Assembly (NCBI RefSeq): GCF_044003965.1
Contig: NZ_JBAWKC010000001.1
Location: 868,001-932,000, forward strand
Length of the DNA: 64,000 nt
Origin: Yeosuana aquiaggeris
GTDB taxonomy: Bacteria; Bacteroidota; Bacteroidia; Flavobacteriales; Flavobacteriaceae
Direction of reading: 5' to 3'
Translations under genes and position numbers: made by a program
Notes under the pieces: generated by a model
What the model was told of the DNA's origin: nothing
What the model saw: the letters and a program-made list of their open reading frames with translations, nothing else
The model's database searches: none
Part shown: positions 45,335-55,229 of the stretch, piece after piece
Layout of the letters: every line of letters starts with the position of its first letter
Position numbering within the stretch: the first letter of the stretch is position 1

Positions 45335-45362
45335 AAACCCTCTAAATTTCTTTAAAGGGTTT
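45335..45362. repeat. Second hairpin (AAACCCT ... AGGGTTT)
   Basis: AAACCCT, one bulged C, TAAA, a TTTC loop, TTTA and AGGGTTT make a stem of about 11 bp. It has no strong T-run and no gene ends nearby, so it is not clearly a terminator. It lies about 65 bases after the first one. Confidence 0.5.
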
Positions 45363-45829
45363 AAGGTTCTAGTGTGGAGTAGGAGAGTATTGTTTTATTG
45401 TTTCTTAATGTTTTTTTGAGAATAAAATATAATAAAAATGCTTAAAATAATAATGTTTGTCTCTTTTGAAAGAAATGATTTTTGTGACATATTCTTTCTT
45501 TTATATTTACATTTTTTAGAAGAAGGCAAAGGGATGTTATGCTAAACTGATTTCTCTTTGATAAGTTGCAGCTCCTCATGGTGCTTAAAGCTCTGTTTAG
45601 AGTGTAGAATAGCTTTTTGTATTATTCCTTATAATCACCTGAAAATAATCAATAACAGGTTTTTTTGTACCAATAATCTTAAAAAAAAGTAATAAATACC
45701 ACAGAATCAAAATAAATGCTAATTTTATTGCAAAATGAAGCTAATCAATATATTAATTGGTAATAATTATGTTTAAAAACGTAATGTGTGAATTGAAATA
45801 TGATCTATGCTAATTCAAAAAACCGCTGA

Positions 45830-46975
45830 ATGATTATTGAAAGTTATTTTGAACTGATTTTACTTTTGGGAGGGGTTTTGTCCTTTCTGTTATCTATGTA
45901 TCTCATATTTTACCCAGGGAATTTTTTTCCAAATAGAATTTTAGGGGCTTTGGTATTTTCATGGACTATCACCGTTTTTGTTTTTATTCTTCATTCAACT
46001 GATTTTTATTTAAAACATATTCATGTCTATGCCGTCTTTGACTTTTTTACATTAATGTTTTTCCCCTTGATGTATCTTTATTTAAGGAATTACTTATATA
46101 GAGATATAAAAAAACCTCATCTTCAATTGTTCCATTTTTTACCTGCCCTTTTTTATTTGCTCGTTTTTATGCCATTCTTCATTAAATCTGCCGATGCCAA
46201 GCTTAAAATGATTCAAGATGGATTTCCTTTGTGGTACACTGTTTCTCAAACTGTTTTTAATGTTATAATTATTATTCAAGGGGTAATTTATACTGTTTTT
46301 TGTTTGAGAACTATACACAGATTTCAATATTTTCGCAAAAAGCATCTTTCTAAATTTCAATTATCTACTCTTAATTGGTTAAGAACCTTTGTTTTTGTAA
46401 ATGTAATTCTTTGGGTTTTTGGAACAACTGGAGCCGTTTTAGATATATTGGGCATCCGTTTATTTATAGACCTTTTTAAATTGTTTTATGCCGGTTTAAG
46501 TTTATTTACTATAATTCTAGCCATATTCACTATAAAAAGACCAGAACTGTTTTCAGAATCTGAAGATATTATAAACTTGGTTCATATTAATAAGGCTTCT
46601 GGACTTAAAAGTATTACTAATCAAAATAATCAGGATTTTAAAGTTTTGTCTCAATTTATTGTTGAGCAAAAGCCATATTTAAAGAATGATCTTAAAATGC
46701 AGGATCTTGTGGAGTCCACTGGCATCACCTACAAAAGAATATCAGAAGTATTTAATAAAAATTTTAATAAGAGTTTCTATGATGTTATGAATGAATACAG
46801 ACTAGAAGAAGCAAAGGTTTTAATTTCTAAAGGATTTCATCGAGAACATACTTTAAGTTATTTAGCTGAAAAAGCTGGATTTAATTCTAAAACCACCTTT
46901 AATAGAATATTTAAAAAATATACAGATCAGACCCCAAGCGATTATATTAAGAATTTAGAAGAATCCGCTCTCTAA
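45830..46975 (+). CDS. AraC-family regulator with seven-helix membrane N-terminus
   Basis: A 381-residue protein. Residues about 5-235 have roughly seven hydrophobic helices. The C-terminal about 100 residues are a HTH_18 AraC DNA-binding domain: LVESTGITYKRISEVFNKNF (first HTH) and LSYLAEKAGFNSKTTFNRIFKKYTDQTPSDYI (second HTH and signature). It is thus a membrane-embedded one-component regulator that could respond to an envelope or lipophilic signal. It is followed by the repeat-lipoprotein, SusC, SusD and subtilisin genes on the same strand, so it probably controls that locus (by position). Confidence 0.87.
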   Translation: MIIESYFELILLLGGVLSFLLSMYLIFYPGNFFPNRILGALVFSWTITVFVFILHSTDFYLKHIHVYAVFDFFTLMFFPLMYLYLRNYLYRDIKKPHLQLFHFLPALFYLLVFMPFFIKSADAKLKMIQDGFPLWYTVSQTVFNVIIIIQGVIYTVFCLRTIHRFQYFRKKHLSKFQLSTLNWLRTFVFVNVILWVFGTTGAVLDILGIRLFIDLFKLFYAGLSLFTIILAIFTIKRPELFSESEDIINLVHINKASGLKSITNQNNQDFKVLSQFIVEQKPYLKNDLKMQDLVESTGITYKRISEVFNKNFNKSFYDVMNEYRLEEAKVLISKGFHREHTLSYLAEKAGFNSKTTFNRIFKKYTDQTPSDYIKNLEESAL

Positions 46976-47373
46976 AATAATGATTTTCTCTGAATTTTAT
47001 TTTTATAATTAAACCACCTACAAGCCTAAATACTTTTTTAAAATTATTTCTCAGAATACCAATGGTGTATTTATTTGTCTTTTTAGAGTGTTGTTTTAAT
47101 CAGATTTAAAACGAAAAAAACCATACACCATCTTTATTAAATTCATGTTGCTTTATTTGAAGCGTCCTTTTTAATTTCATAACAAATAAGTTAAATACTT
47201 GTTAGTCAAATTAATATAATAAAAGTTTCATTAAATACTTCGTATCAATACATGCAATGACACGTAAAATTATTTAGGGACACTCTAAATGTTTCTTAAA
47301 TAATTAATTATGCCATCGCATAGAGCAAATTTTAACAAAACTTTAAAAAATTAATTAACAAAACTTTAAAATT
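46976..47373. other. Upstream region of the repeat-lipoprotein gene
   Basis: 398 bases without a gene. No exact TAnnTTTG box was found. The final 42 bases contain a 17-bp direct repeat that runs up to 3 bases before the ATG (see the separate entry). Otherwise nothing recognised. Confidence 0.6.
47332..47371. repeat. 17-bp direct repeat adjoining the lipoprotein start codon
   Basis: TTAACAAAACTTTAAAA occurs exactly at 47332-47348 and again at 47355-47371, 23 bases apart from start to start. The second copy ends 2 bases before the ATG at 47374. AraC-family proteins commonly bind direct repeats spaced by about two helical turns, and such a gene lies immediately upstream. The alternative is a duplicated translation-initiation leader. 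Confidence 0.6.
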
Positions 47374-49035
47374 ATGAGAATTAGAATCTTTACTTGTTTT
47401 TTATTAGCAGGTATTTTATTACTTAACAGTTGTGTACAGGGAGACATTGACGAGTTACAAAATCAAATAAATGATTTAAACTCTAAATTAGAAGATCTTC
47501 AGCGAACTCAACAAGAAGCTTTATTAGCAGCCATTGCTAGTTTACAAGCAGACTTAGCATTATTGAATAGTGAGTTAGTGGGTGATTTAGAATTGCTACA
47601 ACAAGAAGTTGAAAATAATGCAAATGCGGTTTATTATGGAAATGTCATCACTGATGGAGACTATGCCTTATTAACTGCACAGGGTGCTACTATTATTACT
47701 GGTAGAGTAGTCATATCAAGTGACGCGCATGTTCAAGCTTTAGCTGATGTAAAATTAATCGGCAAAAATCTTGAAATCATGGGTGGCTCAACCATTACTA
47801 TGACTGCTTTGCAAAGCGTTGGCGAAAATTTACTTGTTTCAAACATAAGTGAGGATGCTACCATAGACTTATCTACATTATCTTCAGTAGGTGGAGATTT
47901 TGAAGTCATGAATAATTCTGGTCTTACTAGTCTTATGGCAAATAACCTGGTATTAATCTCTGGTGGTTTAAACTCAGAGAGAAACTTAGGTTTTACAACT
48001 TTATCTTTTGCAAAACTTGATCAGGTTGATGACATTTACGTCAATGAATATGACGACAGAGATTTTGACAGTCTTGCAGGTGATTTAGCTACATTAGAAT
48101 TGTCATCAGCCAATGTAAATAATGATGTGAGTATACATTATTTAGGAGCCGTTGCAAACCTAGCTTTAGGTAGCATTGGTGGAGATTTCATCTGTGAATA
48201 TTCAGACCTTGCAAAAATCACTTCAAATGCTGCTACCATTGGTGGCGATTTTATAATGGAATACAATAAATTTTTATCAAGTATTGATGTGGTAAGTCTT
48301 TCAAGAATTGAGGGGAAATTAAGAATGGTTTCAAATTATGATTGGAACACTCCAGGATCTGGTTTAACTACAATGCCTTCATTTGCTGCTCTAACTTTTA
48401 TTGGCGGTGATGTTTATATCTCCAGTAATTCAAATTTAACAACAGTTGAGGCTTTCAATAATGTTACAGAAGTTAGAGGAACAAGTATTGAATTTTCTGG
48501 AAATGGAAATTTAGACAATGTAAATATTTTTAATGCTTTGGTAGATACTGCAAATCCTGCCAGCCAATGGGGAGATTATTCACACGCAAGTATAAATGTT
48601 AATGCCAATACATTCTGGTTTACTGGTTTTAATGCTCTTACAGAAGCTCTTAATTTAAATGTCTCAATAGCAAAGACCGCAGGCGTATTCAATGAAGTAA
48701 CTGGGGAATTTGAACCAGGAGGCGATACCTCTAAGTTTGAAGGATTCGATAATTTAACAGATGTTTCTGTTTTAGAATTAACGGTATCTGAAGTTACTGA
48801 GTTTAATGCCTTTGGAGCTTTAAACAATTTTAAAAATTACCAAACATACCTTACAGTTTATATGCCTAATGATCCTAACGTAGGTTTATGTTCAATGGAG
48901 CCAATTTTTACCAAGATAAAAAGTGGTGCTTTTGACAACTGGAATGGAACAAGAAAAGCGGTATTCACATTAAATTGGTCTGAGCAGGATAGAGATACTG
49001 CCATTGATCAATTGCTTGCACCTTGTACACCCTAA
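47374..49035 (+). CDS. Surface lipoprotein with coiled coil and repeat (beta-solenoid-like) domain
   Basis: A 553-residue lipoprotein (LLLNSC, Cys at residue 20). Residues about 24-85 form a heptad coiled coil rich in Leu, Gln and Asn (for example DELQNQINDLNSKLEDLQRT). From about residue 95 onward, short repeats of roughly 20-24 residues recur, such as LGSIGGDFICEYSDLAKI, AATIGGDFIMEYNKFLSSI and LTFIGGDVYISSNSNLTTV. These look like receptor-L/leucine-rich-like strands stacking in a solenoid. The C-terminal 100 residues have a Cys-containing end. The position ahead of SusC suggests a surface binding or docking role. Ligand unknown. Confidence 0.82.
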   Translation: MRIRIFTCFLLAGILLLNSCVQGDIDELQNQINDLNSKLEDLQRTQQEALLAAIASLQADLALLNSELVGDLELLQQEVENNANAVYYGNVITDGDYALLTAQGATIITGRVVISSDAHVQALADVKLIGKNLEIMGGSTITMTALQSVGENLLVSNISEDATIDLSTLSSVGGDFEVMNNSGLTSLMANNLVLISGGLNSERNLGFTTLSFAKLDQVDDIYVNEYDDRDFDSLAGDLATLELSSANVNNDVSIHYLGAVANLALGSIGGDFICEYSDLAKITSNAATIGGDFIMEYNKFLSSIDVVSLSRIEGKLRMVSNYDWNTPGSGLTTMPSFAALTFIGGDVYISSNSNLTTVEAFNNVTEVRGTSIEFSGNGNLDNVNIFNALVDTANPASQWGDYSHASINVNANTFWFTGFNALTEALNLNVSIAKTAGVFNEVTGEFEPGGDTSKFEGFDNLTDVSVLELTVSEVTEFNAFGALNNFKNYQTYLTVYMPNDPNVGLCSMEPIFTKIKSGAFDNWNGTRKAVFTLNWSEQDRDTAIDQLLAPCTP

Positions 49036-49080
49036 TTACATCTTATTAAAAAGAAAAGATTAATAGCAACCAATTTCGCG

Positions 49081-49102
49081 GCACCTCCTATTTTGGGGGT
49101 GC
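49081..49102. terminator. GC-rich hairpin between the lipoprotein and SusC genes
   Basis: GCACCTCC, a TATTTT loop, then GGGGGTGC form an 8-bp stem with one G-T pair. No T-run follows, so it may be an mRNA-processing or attenuation hairpin rather than a complete terminator. It would separate the lipoprotein message from SusC, allowing different dosage. Confidence 0.45.
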
Positions 49103-49192
49103 TGAGAAATTAACAAAATAATATAGCACTTGTATAATCTTAACTATTAAGTATCCCAAAACACTAATAAAATTATATTAATCCAAGAAAGA

Positions 49193-52100
49193 ATGAACAG
49201 ACTAATAGGCTGCCTTATTTTATTCTGCCTGATGGGGGTGAATTACACTTTTGCCCAATCTATGACAGTAGAAGGTAATGTGAATGATGAAAATGGACTA
49301 CCCTTACCCGGAGTAACAATTGTTATAGAGGGAACAAGTCAGGGATCAACAACAAATATTGATGGTTATTATACATTGTCTGTTCCTAGTGGAGAGGCAA
49401 AACTTGTATTTTCTTATGTTGGGATGCAGACACTAACAGTGCCAATTAATAACAGAACAGTAGTTAATGTTGTATTACAAGAAAATTTAGAAGAATTGGA
49501 ATCCGTTATTGTTGTGGCTTATGGTACGTCAACTAAAGAGGCCTATACAGGAGCGGCATCGGTTGTTGATAGTGAAACTATTGAAGATAGGCCGGTAAGT
49601 TCGTTTGAAAAGGCGCTTCAAGGGACTACACCAGGTCTTATGGTGTCAAGTAGTTCTGGCCAACCAGGAGCAGGATCTACAGTAAGAATTAGGGGCATTG
49701 GATCTTTAAGTGCAGGAAGTGCTCCTTTATTTGTACTTGACGGGGTGCCGATGTCGGGATCTATTTCAGATATCAATCCAAATGATATTGACAGTGTAAC
49801 AATCTTAAAAGATGCGGCCGCATCATCACTATATGGTTCACGAGCAGCCAATGGTGTTATCCTTATTACTACAAAACAAGGAAAATCCGGGTCCACTTTA
49901 ATTAGTTTTAGTGCCCAAGCAGGTGTTTCTGATAGAATTTCTAAAGGATACGATTTAATGAATTCAACACAGTTTTACGAACAGTCCTGGATGGGCCTTT
50001 ATAATGAAGCACTACTAGATGGAAAAACAATTAGCGAAGCGCAGGCTTACGCACAAAATGATGTAGAAGCGATTGTAGGTTACAACCCGTTTGAGGTTGC
50101 CAATCCGTTAGATAATAATGGTAAGTTAATACCGGGAACACTGGTGCATACCAATACCGATTGGAGAGACGAAATCTACAAAAATGGCATCATTCAAACA
50201 TACAATTTAAATGTCTCAGGAGGTTCAGACCTTACTAAAGTGTTTATGTCTTTAGGATATTATACGGACTCAGGGACAACCTTAGCATCTAACTTCTCTC
50301 GAGTTACAAACAAAATTAACGTATCACATAAAATAAACAGCTTTTTAGAAGCAGGGATGAATTCTCATTTATCTTATTCAAAAACCAATGCGCCACCAGG
50401 TGGGTCTCAAGGCGCTAACCCTGTAAGATCAGCCGAAGTCATTAACGCGGCATCCCCAGTTTATGACGGTGATGGAAATTACGACTGGGATAATAAAGCA
50501 GTTTTTGATTTTAATCCAGTAGGTTTAGCGGCCTTAGATAAATATATCTATAAATCTAAAAGAGCAGTAGTAAATACGTATTTAAATGTGGATATTTCTA
50601 CGGCATTTAAATTCCGCACCACAGCTGGTATTGACACAAGTATAGATGATGGTTTAAATTATTATAATCCAGACCATGGTAATGGCGCTGGGGTTAACGG
50701 GCGCAGTGCCGCTTCAAGATCGGATGTTTTAACCTGGAATATTTCAAATATTTTAACCTATTCACGTTCCAATGATAATTCAAATTTTGAAGTGTTGCTT
50801 GGGCAAGAAGCACTAGGATCAGATTATTCAGTATTATCAGCAGAAGTAACAGATTTTTCTGTCCCTGGTAAGCCAGATTTAGTATGGGGTGCTAAGCCAG
50901 AACAACCTGGAAGTTATACTTCTTCATGGCATATGATCTCTTATTTATCACAGATAAAATATGATTTTGATAATCGATACTATCTCTCCACAAGCGCACG
51001 TGTTGATGGAAGTTCCAGATTTGGTAAAAATAATAAATACGGTGTATTTTATTCTGTAGGTGCCGGATGGCAATTATCAAAAGAAAACTGGATGCCAGAA
51101 TGGTCATGGCTTAAAAAGGCCAAACTAAGGGCTAGTTATGGTACATCTGGTAATAATTCTATTGGTAATTATGCCTCTTTAGGTCTTTATGGAAGTGGCG
51201 CCAATTATGGGGGATATCCCGGGTTAACACCTATTCAATTACCGAATGAAGATTTAAGTTGGGAGAAAATACAAAGTTTCAACATTGGCCTTGATTTAAA
51301 CCTTTTTTCAAAATTTGATGCCTCTTTCGAATTTTATAACCGTAATTCGGATGGATTATTATTCGCAAGACCATTGTCTGCTGGTACCGGTATTGGCTCT
51401 ATTCTTTCCAACCTTGGAGCCATGAAAAATTCAGGTATAGAAGCTTCTTTCAAATATAATATCATTGATAATGAAAAATTTTATAGTTCAATAGGACTGA
51501 ATATTTCTACCAATACCAATAAAATTACTCAGTTAACCACAGAAAAAATTGTATCCGGAACTAAATTATTAGAAGAAGGAAGTAGCATCTATCAATTTTA
51601 TATGCGGGAGTGGGCTGGAGTAAATCCAGATAATGGTATGCCCATGTGGTTTGTAAATGCTGATTCTGATGATAAAGAAGAGAATACAATACCCGTTTCT
51701 GCTTTTGACGATCCATTAGGAACAGGAAGACAGGTAACCAGTGATTATACTGATGCTGAAAGAAAGCGACTAGGGAATTCGTTACCTAAAATATTTGGTG
51801 GCCTTAATTATGATTTAAGCTATAAAAACCTATCCCTTAATTTTTACCTGTACTATAGTTTAGGGGGCAAAGTTTATAATAGTGATTATGCTGCAAATAT
51901 GCATGATGGTACGCAAACCGGAAGCAACCTTGCTGTTGATGCCACCAATGCCTGGACACCAAATAACAGATACACCAATGTGCCCAGGTATGTTAAAAAC
52001 AATACAGATCAATCAGAACAAATGTCTTCCAGATTTATCGAGGATGCGTCTTATTTAAGATTGAAAAATATTAATATATCCTATCAATTTCCAGAAAGCA

Positions 52101-52270
52101 CTTGTAGCTTATTAAGGTTAAATAGTTTAAAGGCCTTTATTTCGGCAGAGAACCTTTTAACATTTACGAAGTTTAAAGGATTCGATCCGGAAGTAGCCAT
52201 TAATGGAACCACCAATAACAGCATTCCAGGTGTTAAGGTGGTGACCATGGGACTAAAATTAGAGCTATAG
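49193..52270 (+). CDS. SusC/RagA-family TonB-dependent outer-membrane transporter
   Basis: A 1,025-residue protein, the usual size. The signal peptide is residues 1-22 (NYTFAQ). The CarboxypepD_reg-like domain (about 25-105) begins VEGNVNDENGLPLPGVTI. The SusC signature and plug follow (VAYGTSTKEAYTGAAS, GTTPGLMVSSSSGQPG, VRIRGIGSLSAG, DAAASSLYGSRAANGVILITTK). The rest is a 22-stranded barrel ending GVKVVTMGLKLEL. It imports oligomeric nutrients with its SusD partner, energised by TonB. The start is supported by the clean signal peptide. The downstream peptidase suggests peptides rather than glycans, although this is an inference. Confidence 0.95.
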   Translation: MNRLIGCLILFCLMGVNYTFAQSMTVEGNVNDENGLPLPGVTIVIEGTSQGSTTNIDGYYTLSVPSGEAKLVFSYVGMQTLTVPINNRTVVNVVLQENLEELESVIVVAYGTSTKEAYTGAASVVDSETIEDRPVSSFEKALQGTTPGLMVSSSSGQPGAGSTVRIRGIGSLSAGSAPLFVLDGVPMSGSISDINPNDIDSVTILKDAAASSLYGSRAANGVILITTKQGKSGSTLISFSAQAGVSDRISKGYDLMNSTQFYEQSWMGLYNEALLDGKTISEAQAYAQNDVEAIVGYNPFEVANPLDNNGKLIPGTLVHTNTDWRDEIYKNGIIQTYNLNVSGGSDLTKVFMSLGYYTDSGTTLASNFSRVTNKINVSHKINSFLEAGMNSHLSYSKTNAPPGGSQGANPVRSAEVINAASPVYDGDGNYDWDNKAVFDFNPVGLAALDKYIYKSKRAVVNTYLNVDISTAFKFRTTAGIDTSIDDGLNYYNPDHGNGAGVNGRSAASRSDVLTWNISNILTYSRSNDNSNFEVLLGQEALGSDYSVLSAEVTDFSVPGKPDLVWGAKPEQPGSYTSSWHMISYLSQIKYDFDNRYYLSTSARVDGSSRFGKNNKYGVFYSVGAGWQLSKENWMPEWSWLKKAKLRASYGTSGNNSIGNYASLGLYGSGANYGGYPGLTPIQLPNEDLSWEKIQSFNIGLDLNLFSKFDASFEFYNRNSDGLLFARPLSAGTGIGSILSNLGAMKNSGIEASFKYNIIDNEKFYSSIGLNISTNTNKITQLTTEKIVSGTKLLEEGSSIYQFYMREWAGVNPDNGMPMWFVNADSDDKEENTIPVSAFDDPLGTGRQVTSDYTDAERKRLGNSLPKIFGGLNYDLSYKNLSLNFYLYYSLGGKVYNSDYAANMHDGTQTGSNLAVDATNAWTPNNRYTNVPRYVKNNTDQSEQMSSRFIEDASYLRLKNINISYQFPESTCSLLRLNSLKAFISAENLLTFTKFKGFDPEVAINGTTNNSIPGVKVVTMGLKLEL

Positions 52271-52289
52271 AAAAATAAAAATATTTGTA

Positions 52290-53702
52290 ATGAAGACAAA
52301 AGTAATAAATCTAATAAAAACTGCTTTTCTAGTGTTGGTTTTAGCAGGATGTAGTCATGACTTTTTAGAGTTAGAACCAACAGATTCTATTTCTGAAGAT
52401 TTAGTTTTTGATTCTTATGTAACTGCAAATGCAGCATTAATAGGTGCTTATGATCAGTTAAGTAGTTTTAATTTGGAAGGGCTCTATAATCCTATTATGG
52501 CGGATATCATGGGAGAAGATGTTATGATTAATTCAGTAAATAACTGGAACTGGTTTATTCCTGTTTACCAAATGCAAGTACTGCCAAATTATGTTTATGT
52601 AGATAGTCCGTGGTGGTCCGGAAATAAATTAATTTATGATACAAACAAGATTATTAATAACTCGATTTATATACCAGATGCAACACCACAACAATTAGAT
52701 AATTTGGTGGGTCAAGCACGTGTGTTACGCGCTTATGTCATGCTAAAATTAGCACAAATTTATAGCCCGGCATATGCCAGAGATCCTGAGGCACCATCCA
52801 TTCTAATAAATACAGGGTCTGACGATCTGTATTCAGGCTTTGAGCGTGCTAAGCTATACGAGGTTTATTCTCAAATTGAAAGTGATTTATTAGCGGCGAC
52901 AAGTCAGCTTGAAGAGAATGATGATAAAGGCTTTTTTGATAATCGTGCTGCACATGCCATTTTAGCCCGATTATACTTAGATATGGGTAAATGGGAATTA
53001 GCAAGAGATCATGCAAAAATAGCTTCTAAAGACCTGGTTTTAATGGATTTAAATGATATGTTTGCTGGTTTCAATTATAGGAATTCAGAGACTATATATA
53101 CCATAGCATATACGCAAGAAGACAATAATACCTATCTTTCTTTACCATCCTTTTATTGGCCGGTAAACGGGTATAGCTCGATGCGCGCAAATAATGATTT
53201 TGTGAGTAAATTTTCAGTTGCAGATTCTAGAAAGTCTTTCTTTTTAAAACTAGATGAAATAGATCCAGATAGATATCTTATCGTTAAGTTCGCCCATAAC
53301 AACGCTGTTGGAAATGCTGAAAGAATTTGTATTCGTGCGTCTGAAATGATTTTAATAGAGGCTGAATGTGAAGCTGAATTAGAAAACTATTCTGAAGCTC
53401 AAAATGCCTTATACGAAATTCAAAGAAGATCAAATCCTGGAATTTCAAAAAGTACAGCAACTGGTCAAGTTCTAATTGATCAAGTTTTATTAGAAAGAAG
53501 AAAGGAATTATTTGGTGAAGGATTTAGATGGCTGGATATTAAAAGAAGACAATTATCATTTATTAGAACGGGTGATCATTGGGTAACGTATTCATTTACA
53601 GCACAAGATCCAGATTATTTTAGATTGACATTCCCTATACCACAATCTGAAATTGATGCTAACGATGCATTAGATAATTTAGATCAAAATCCTGGATATT
53701 AA
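52290..53702 (+). CDS. SusD/RagB-family surface lipoprotein
   Basis: A 470-residue lipoprotein (LVLAGC, Cys at residue 21). The N-terminus FLELEPTDSISEDLVFDSYVTAN is typical of SusD. TPR-like helices follow, with RASEMILIEAECEAEL in the helical core and the RagB-type ending GFRWLDIKRRQL to FPIPQSEIDANDALDNLDQNPGY. Such proteins cap the SusC barrel and bind the substrate. The gene is 19 bases after SusC and 13 bases before the FISUMP lipoprotein, so they are co-transcribed. Confidence 0.95.
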   Translation: MKTKVINLIKTAFLVLVLAGCSHDFLELEPTDSISEDLVFDSYVTANAALIGAYDQLSSFNLEGLYNPIMADIMGEDVMINSVNNWNWFIPVYQMQVLPNYVYVDSPWWSGNKLIYDTNKIINNSIYIPDATPQQLDNLVGQARVLRAYVMLKLAQIYSPAYARDPEAPSILINTGSDDLYSGFERAKLYEVYSQIESDLLAATSQLEENDDKGFFDNRAAHAILARLYLDMGKWELARDHAKIASKDLVLMDLNDMFAGFNYRNSETIYTIAYTQEDNNTYLSLPSFYWPVNGYSSMRANNDFVSKFSVADSRKSFFLKLDEIDPDRYLIVKFAHNNAVGNAERICIRASEMILIEAECEAELENYSEAQNALYEIQRRSNPGISKSTATGQVLIDQVLLERRKELFGEGFRWLDIKRRQLSFIRTGDHWVTYSFTAQDPDYFRLTFPIPQSEIDANDALDNLDQNPGY

Positions 53703-53715
53703 TAAATTTTAGAAG

Positions 53716-55197
53716 ATGCTGAAAGATAAGGTAGTAACATTTGTAAGAACTAAAGGAATACTGAACAGTATCATACTGCTTCTGGCTATGGCGTTTTTGG
53801 TGCATGCCTGTGCGCCCGATGACAAGCCTATTGAGTTAAATCCTAATGGCGGACCTAGTTTTGTTGATATTGAAAATGACGGGTATGTTGTACAATTAAA
53901 TGCAGTACCAGTTAAGCCACCGCTTGTTGGTACATGGCGGATATACATAGGAGAAAATGGTTATTTTGAAGATATACATGACCCAAATACCAAGTTCTAT
54001 GGAGAACCTGGTGAGTCTTATACTTTGGGTTGGGAAGTTGGTAATGGTGATGACTATAAGGCCTCAAGTATCACGGTATCATTCAAACCTTTAAATCCTG
54101 TGATTATAGCTCCTGAAGCAGATGTTGATACCCTAAAAAATAATGTATCGGCTTATTTAAAAGCCGAAGAACCAAAATTTGGAGCCACAGGTCTATGGGA
54201 AATTATTAATGGAAATAATGGAAGAATAGAAAATAGCCAAAATTTTAAGGCGGAATTTATTGGTAAGGAAAAGACCAGTTATAAATTAAGATGGACGCTA
54301 AGTTATGGTTCAAAGGCGGTTTATAAAGAAATTGATTTTATAACCGATGTACTTCATGCTTATGCCGGACCAGATCAATTAGATATAAAAAACCAAAAAG
54401 AAGTAGTCGATAAATATTTCACCCTAGAGGCCTATTTACCTGCAGGATCTACTGCAGAATGGGAGGTGATCAAAAACGCCTCTTTAGCCACTGTATACAC
54501 TAAAAATAACCCAAATTCTTTGATAAAGGGAATTGCGGATTCTCTATATACGCTTAAATGGAAGGTTGTTTTAGATGAATATGAATCAGTCGATAGTGTA
54601 AATGTTAGGTTTAGGGGTAAATGGGGTATGTGGAAAGATAATAGAGATAATCAAACATATCGATTTACAGCAATAAATGGCTTAGAATGGATGTCTGAAA
54701 ATTATAATTATGTTGCAGAACCTGGTAATGGCTCCTGGTATTATGGACATGCCTACAGAGGGGTAATTGAAGACGGTTATCCACTAGAAACCAATGAAGA
54801 TCGTAAAAAGTATGGACGCCTTTATTCGCATGACACCGCTGTAAATTTTGCTCCTGAGGGATGGAGATTGCCAACATCGGAAGAGGTGTATAATTTAATT
54901 GTTTCACAAGGTGGAACATTATATGCAAAAGACAAATTAACAACTGGTGGAAAAACCGGGTTTGATCTTGGTTATCCAGGATATTTAGAATTTTCAAGTG
55001 GTTCTGACCCTGCTTATCGAAATGTTTTTAGAGGACAAGATAAAACTGCGCAATACTGGACCAATGATTATAACGCATTTAATGATGGGGCAATAGCTAT
55101 TGCAACTTCTGTGAATAGTGAATCAGTAGACTTAGTAGTTTTGTTTGCGAGTTATTATGCCTTGCCTGTACGCTATGTTAGAGCGATTCAAGATTAG
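53716..55197 (+). CDS. FISUMP-domain lipoprotein
   Basis: A 493-residue lipoprotein (Cys at residue 32 in FLVHACAPD) with an unusually long basic N-terminus before the hydrophobic run. Residues about 60-300 hold three or so Ig/PKD-like segments with repeated W-E-(V/I) cores (LVGTWRIYI, GLWEIINGNNG, AEWEVIKN). The C-terminal about 180 residues are a Fibrobacter-succinogenes-paralogue (FISUMP) domain: GLEWMSENYNYVAEPGNGSW, YGRLYSHDTA and PEGWRLPTSEEVYNL. The domain binds surface ligands in some bacteria, but its function is unclear. The position between SusD and the giant subtilisin makes it a likely third surface-binding protein of the locus. Confidence 0.85.
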   Translation: MLKDKVVTFVRTKGILNSIILLLAMAFLVHACAPDDKPIELNPNGGPSFVDIENDGYVVQLNAVPVKPPLVGTWRIYIGENGYFEDIHDPNTKFYGEPGESYTLGWEVGNGDDYKASSITVSFKPLNPVIIAPEADVDTLKNNVSAYLKAEEPKFGATGLWEIINGNNGRIENSQNFKAEFIGKEKTSYKLRWTLSYGSKAVYKEIDFITDVLHAYAGPDQLDIKNQKEVVDKYFTLEAYLPAGSTAEWEVIKNASLATVYTKNNPNSLIKGIADSLYTLKWKVVLDEYESVDSVNVRFRGKWGMWKDNRDNQTYRFTAINGLEWMSENYNYVAEPGNGSWYYGHAYRGVIEDGYPLETNEDRKKYGRLYSHDTAVNFAPEGWRLPTSEEVYNLIVSQGGTLYAKDKLTTGGKTGFDLGYPGYLEFSSGSDPAYRNVFRGQDKTAQYWTNDYNAFNDGAIAIATSVNSESVDLVVLFASYYALPVRYVRAIQD

Positions 55198-55229
55198 TAT
55201 TCTAATTGCTGTGATTCAAGAATAAAAAA

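Larger units (their letters stand above)
45237..45829. other. Intergenic region with two hairpins and a tRNA-3-prime-like fragment
   Basis: About 590 bases without an ORF of note. The proximal part holds a strong terminator, a second hairpin, and a short segment resembling a tRNA 3-prime end (see the separate entries). The remaining approximately 450 bases are AT-rich with no recognisable element, except that the AraC-family gene begins at the end. Confidence 0.6.
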
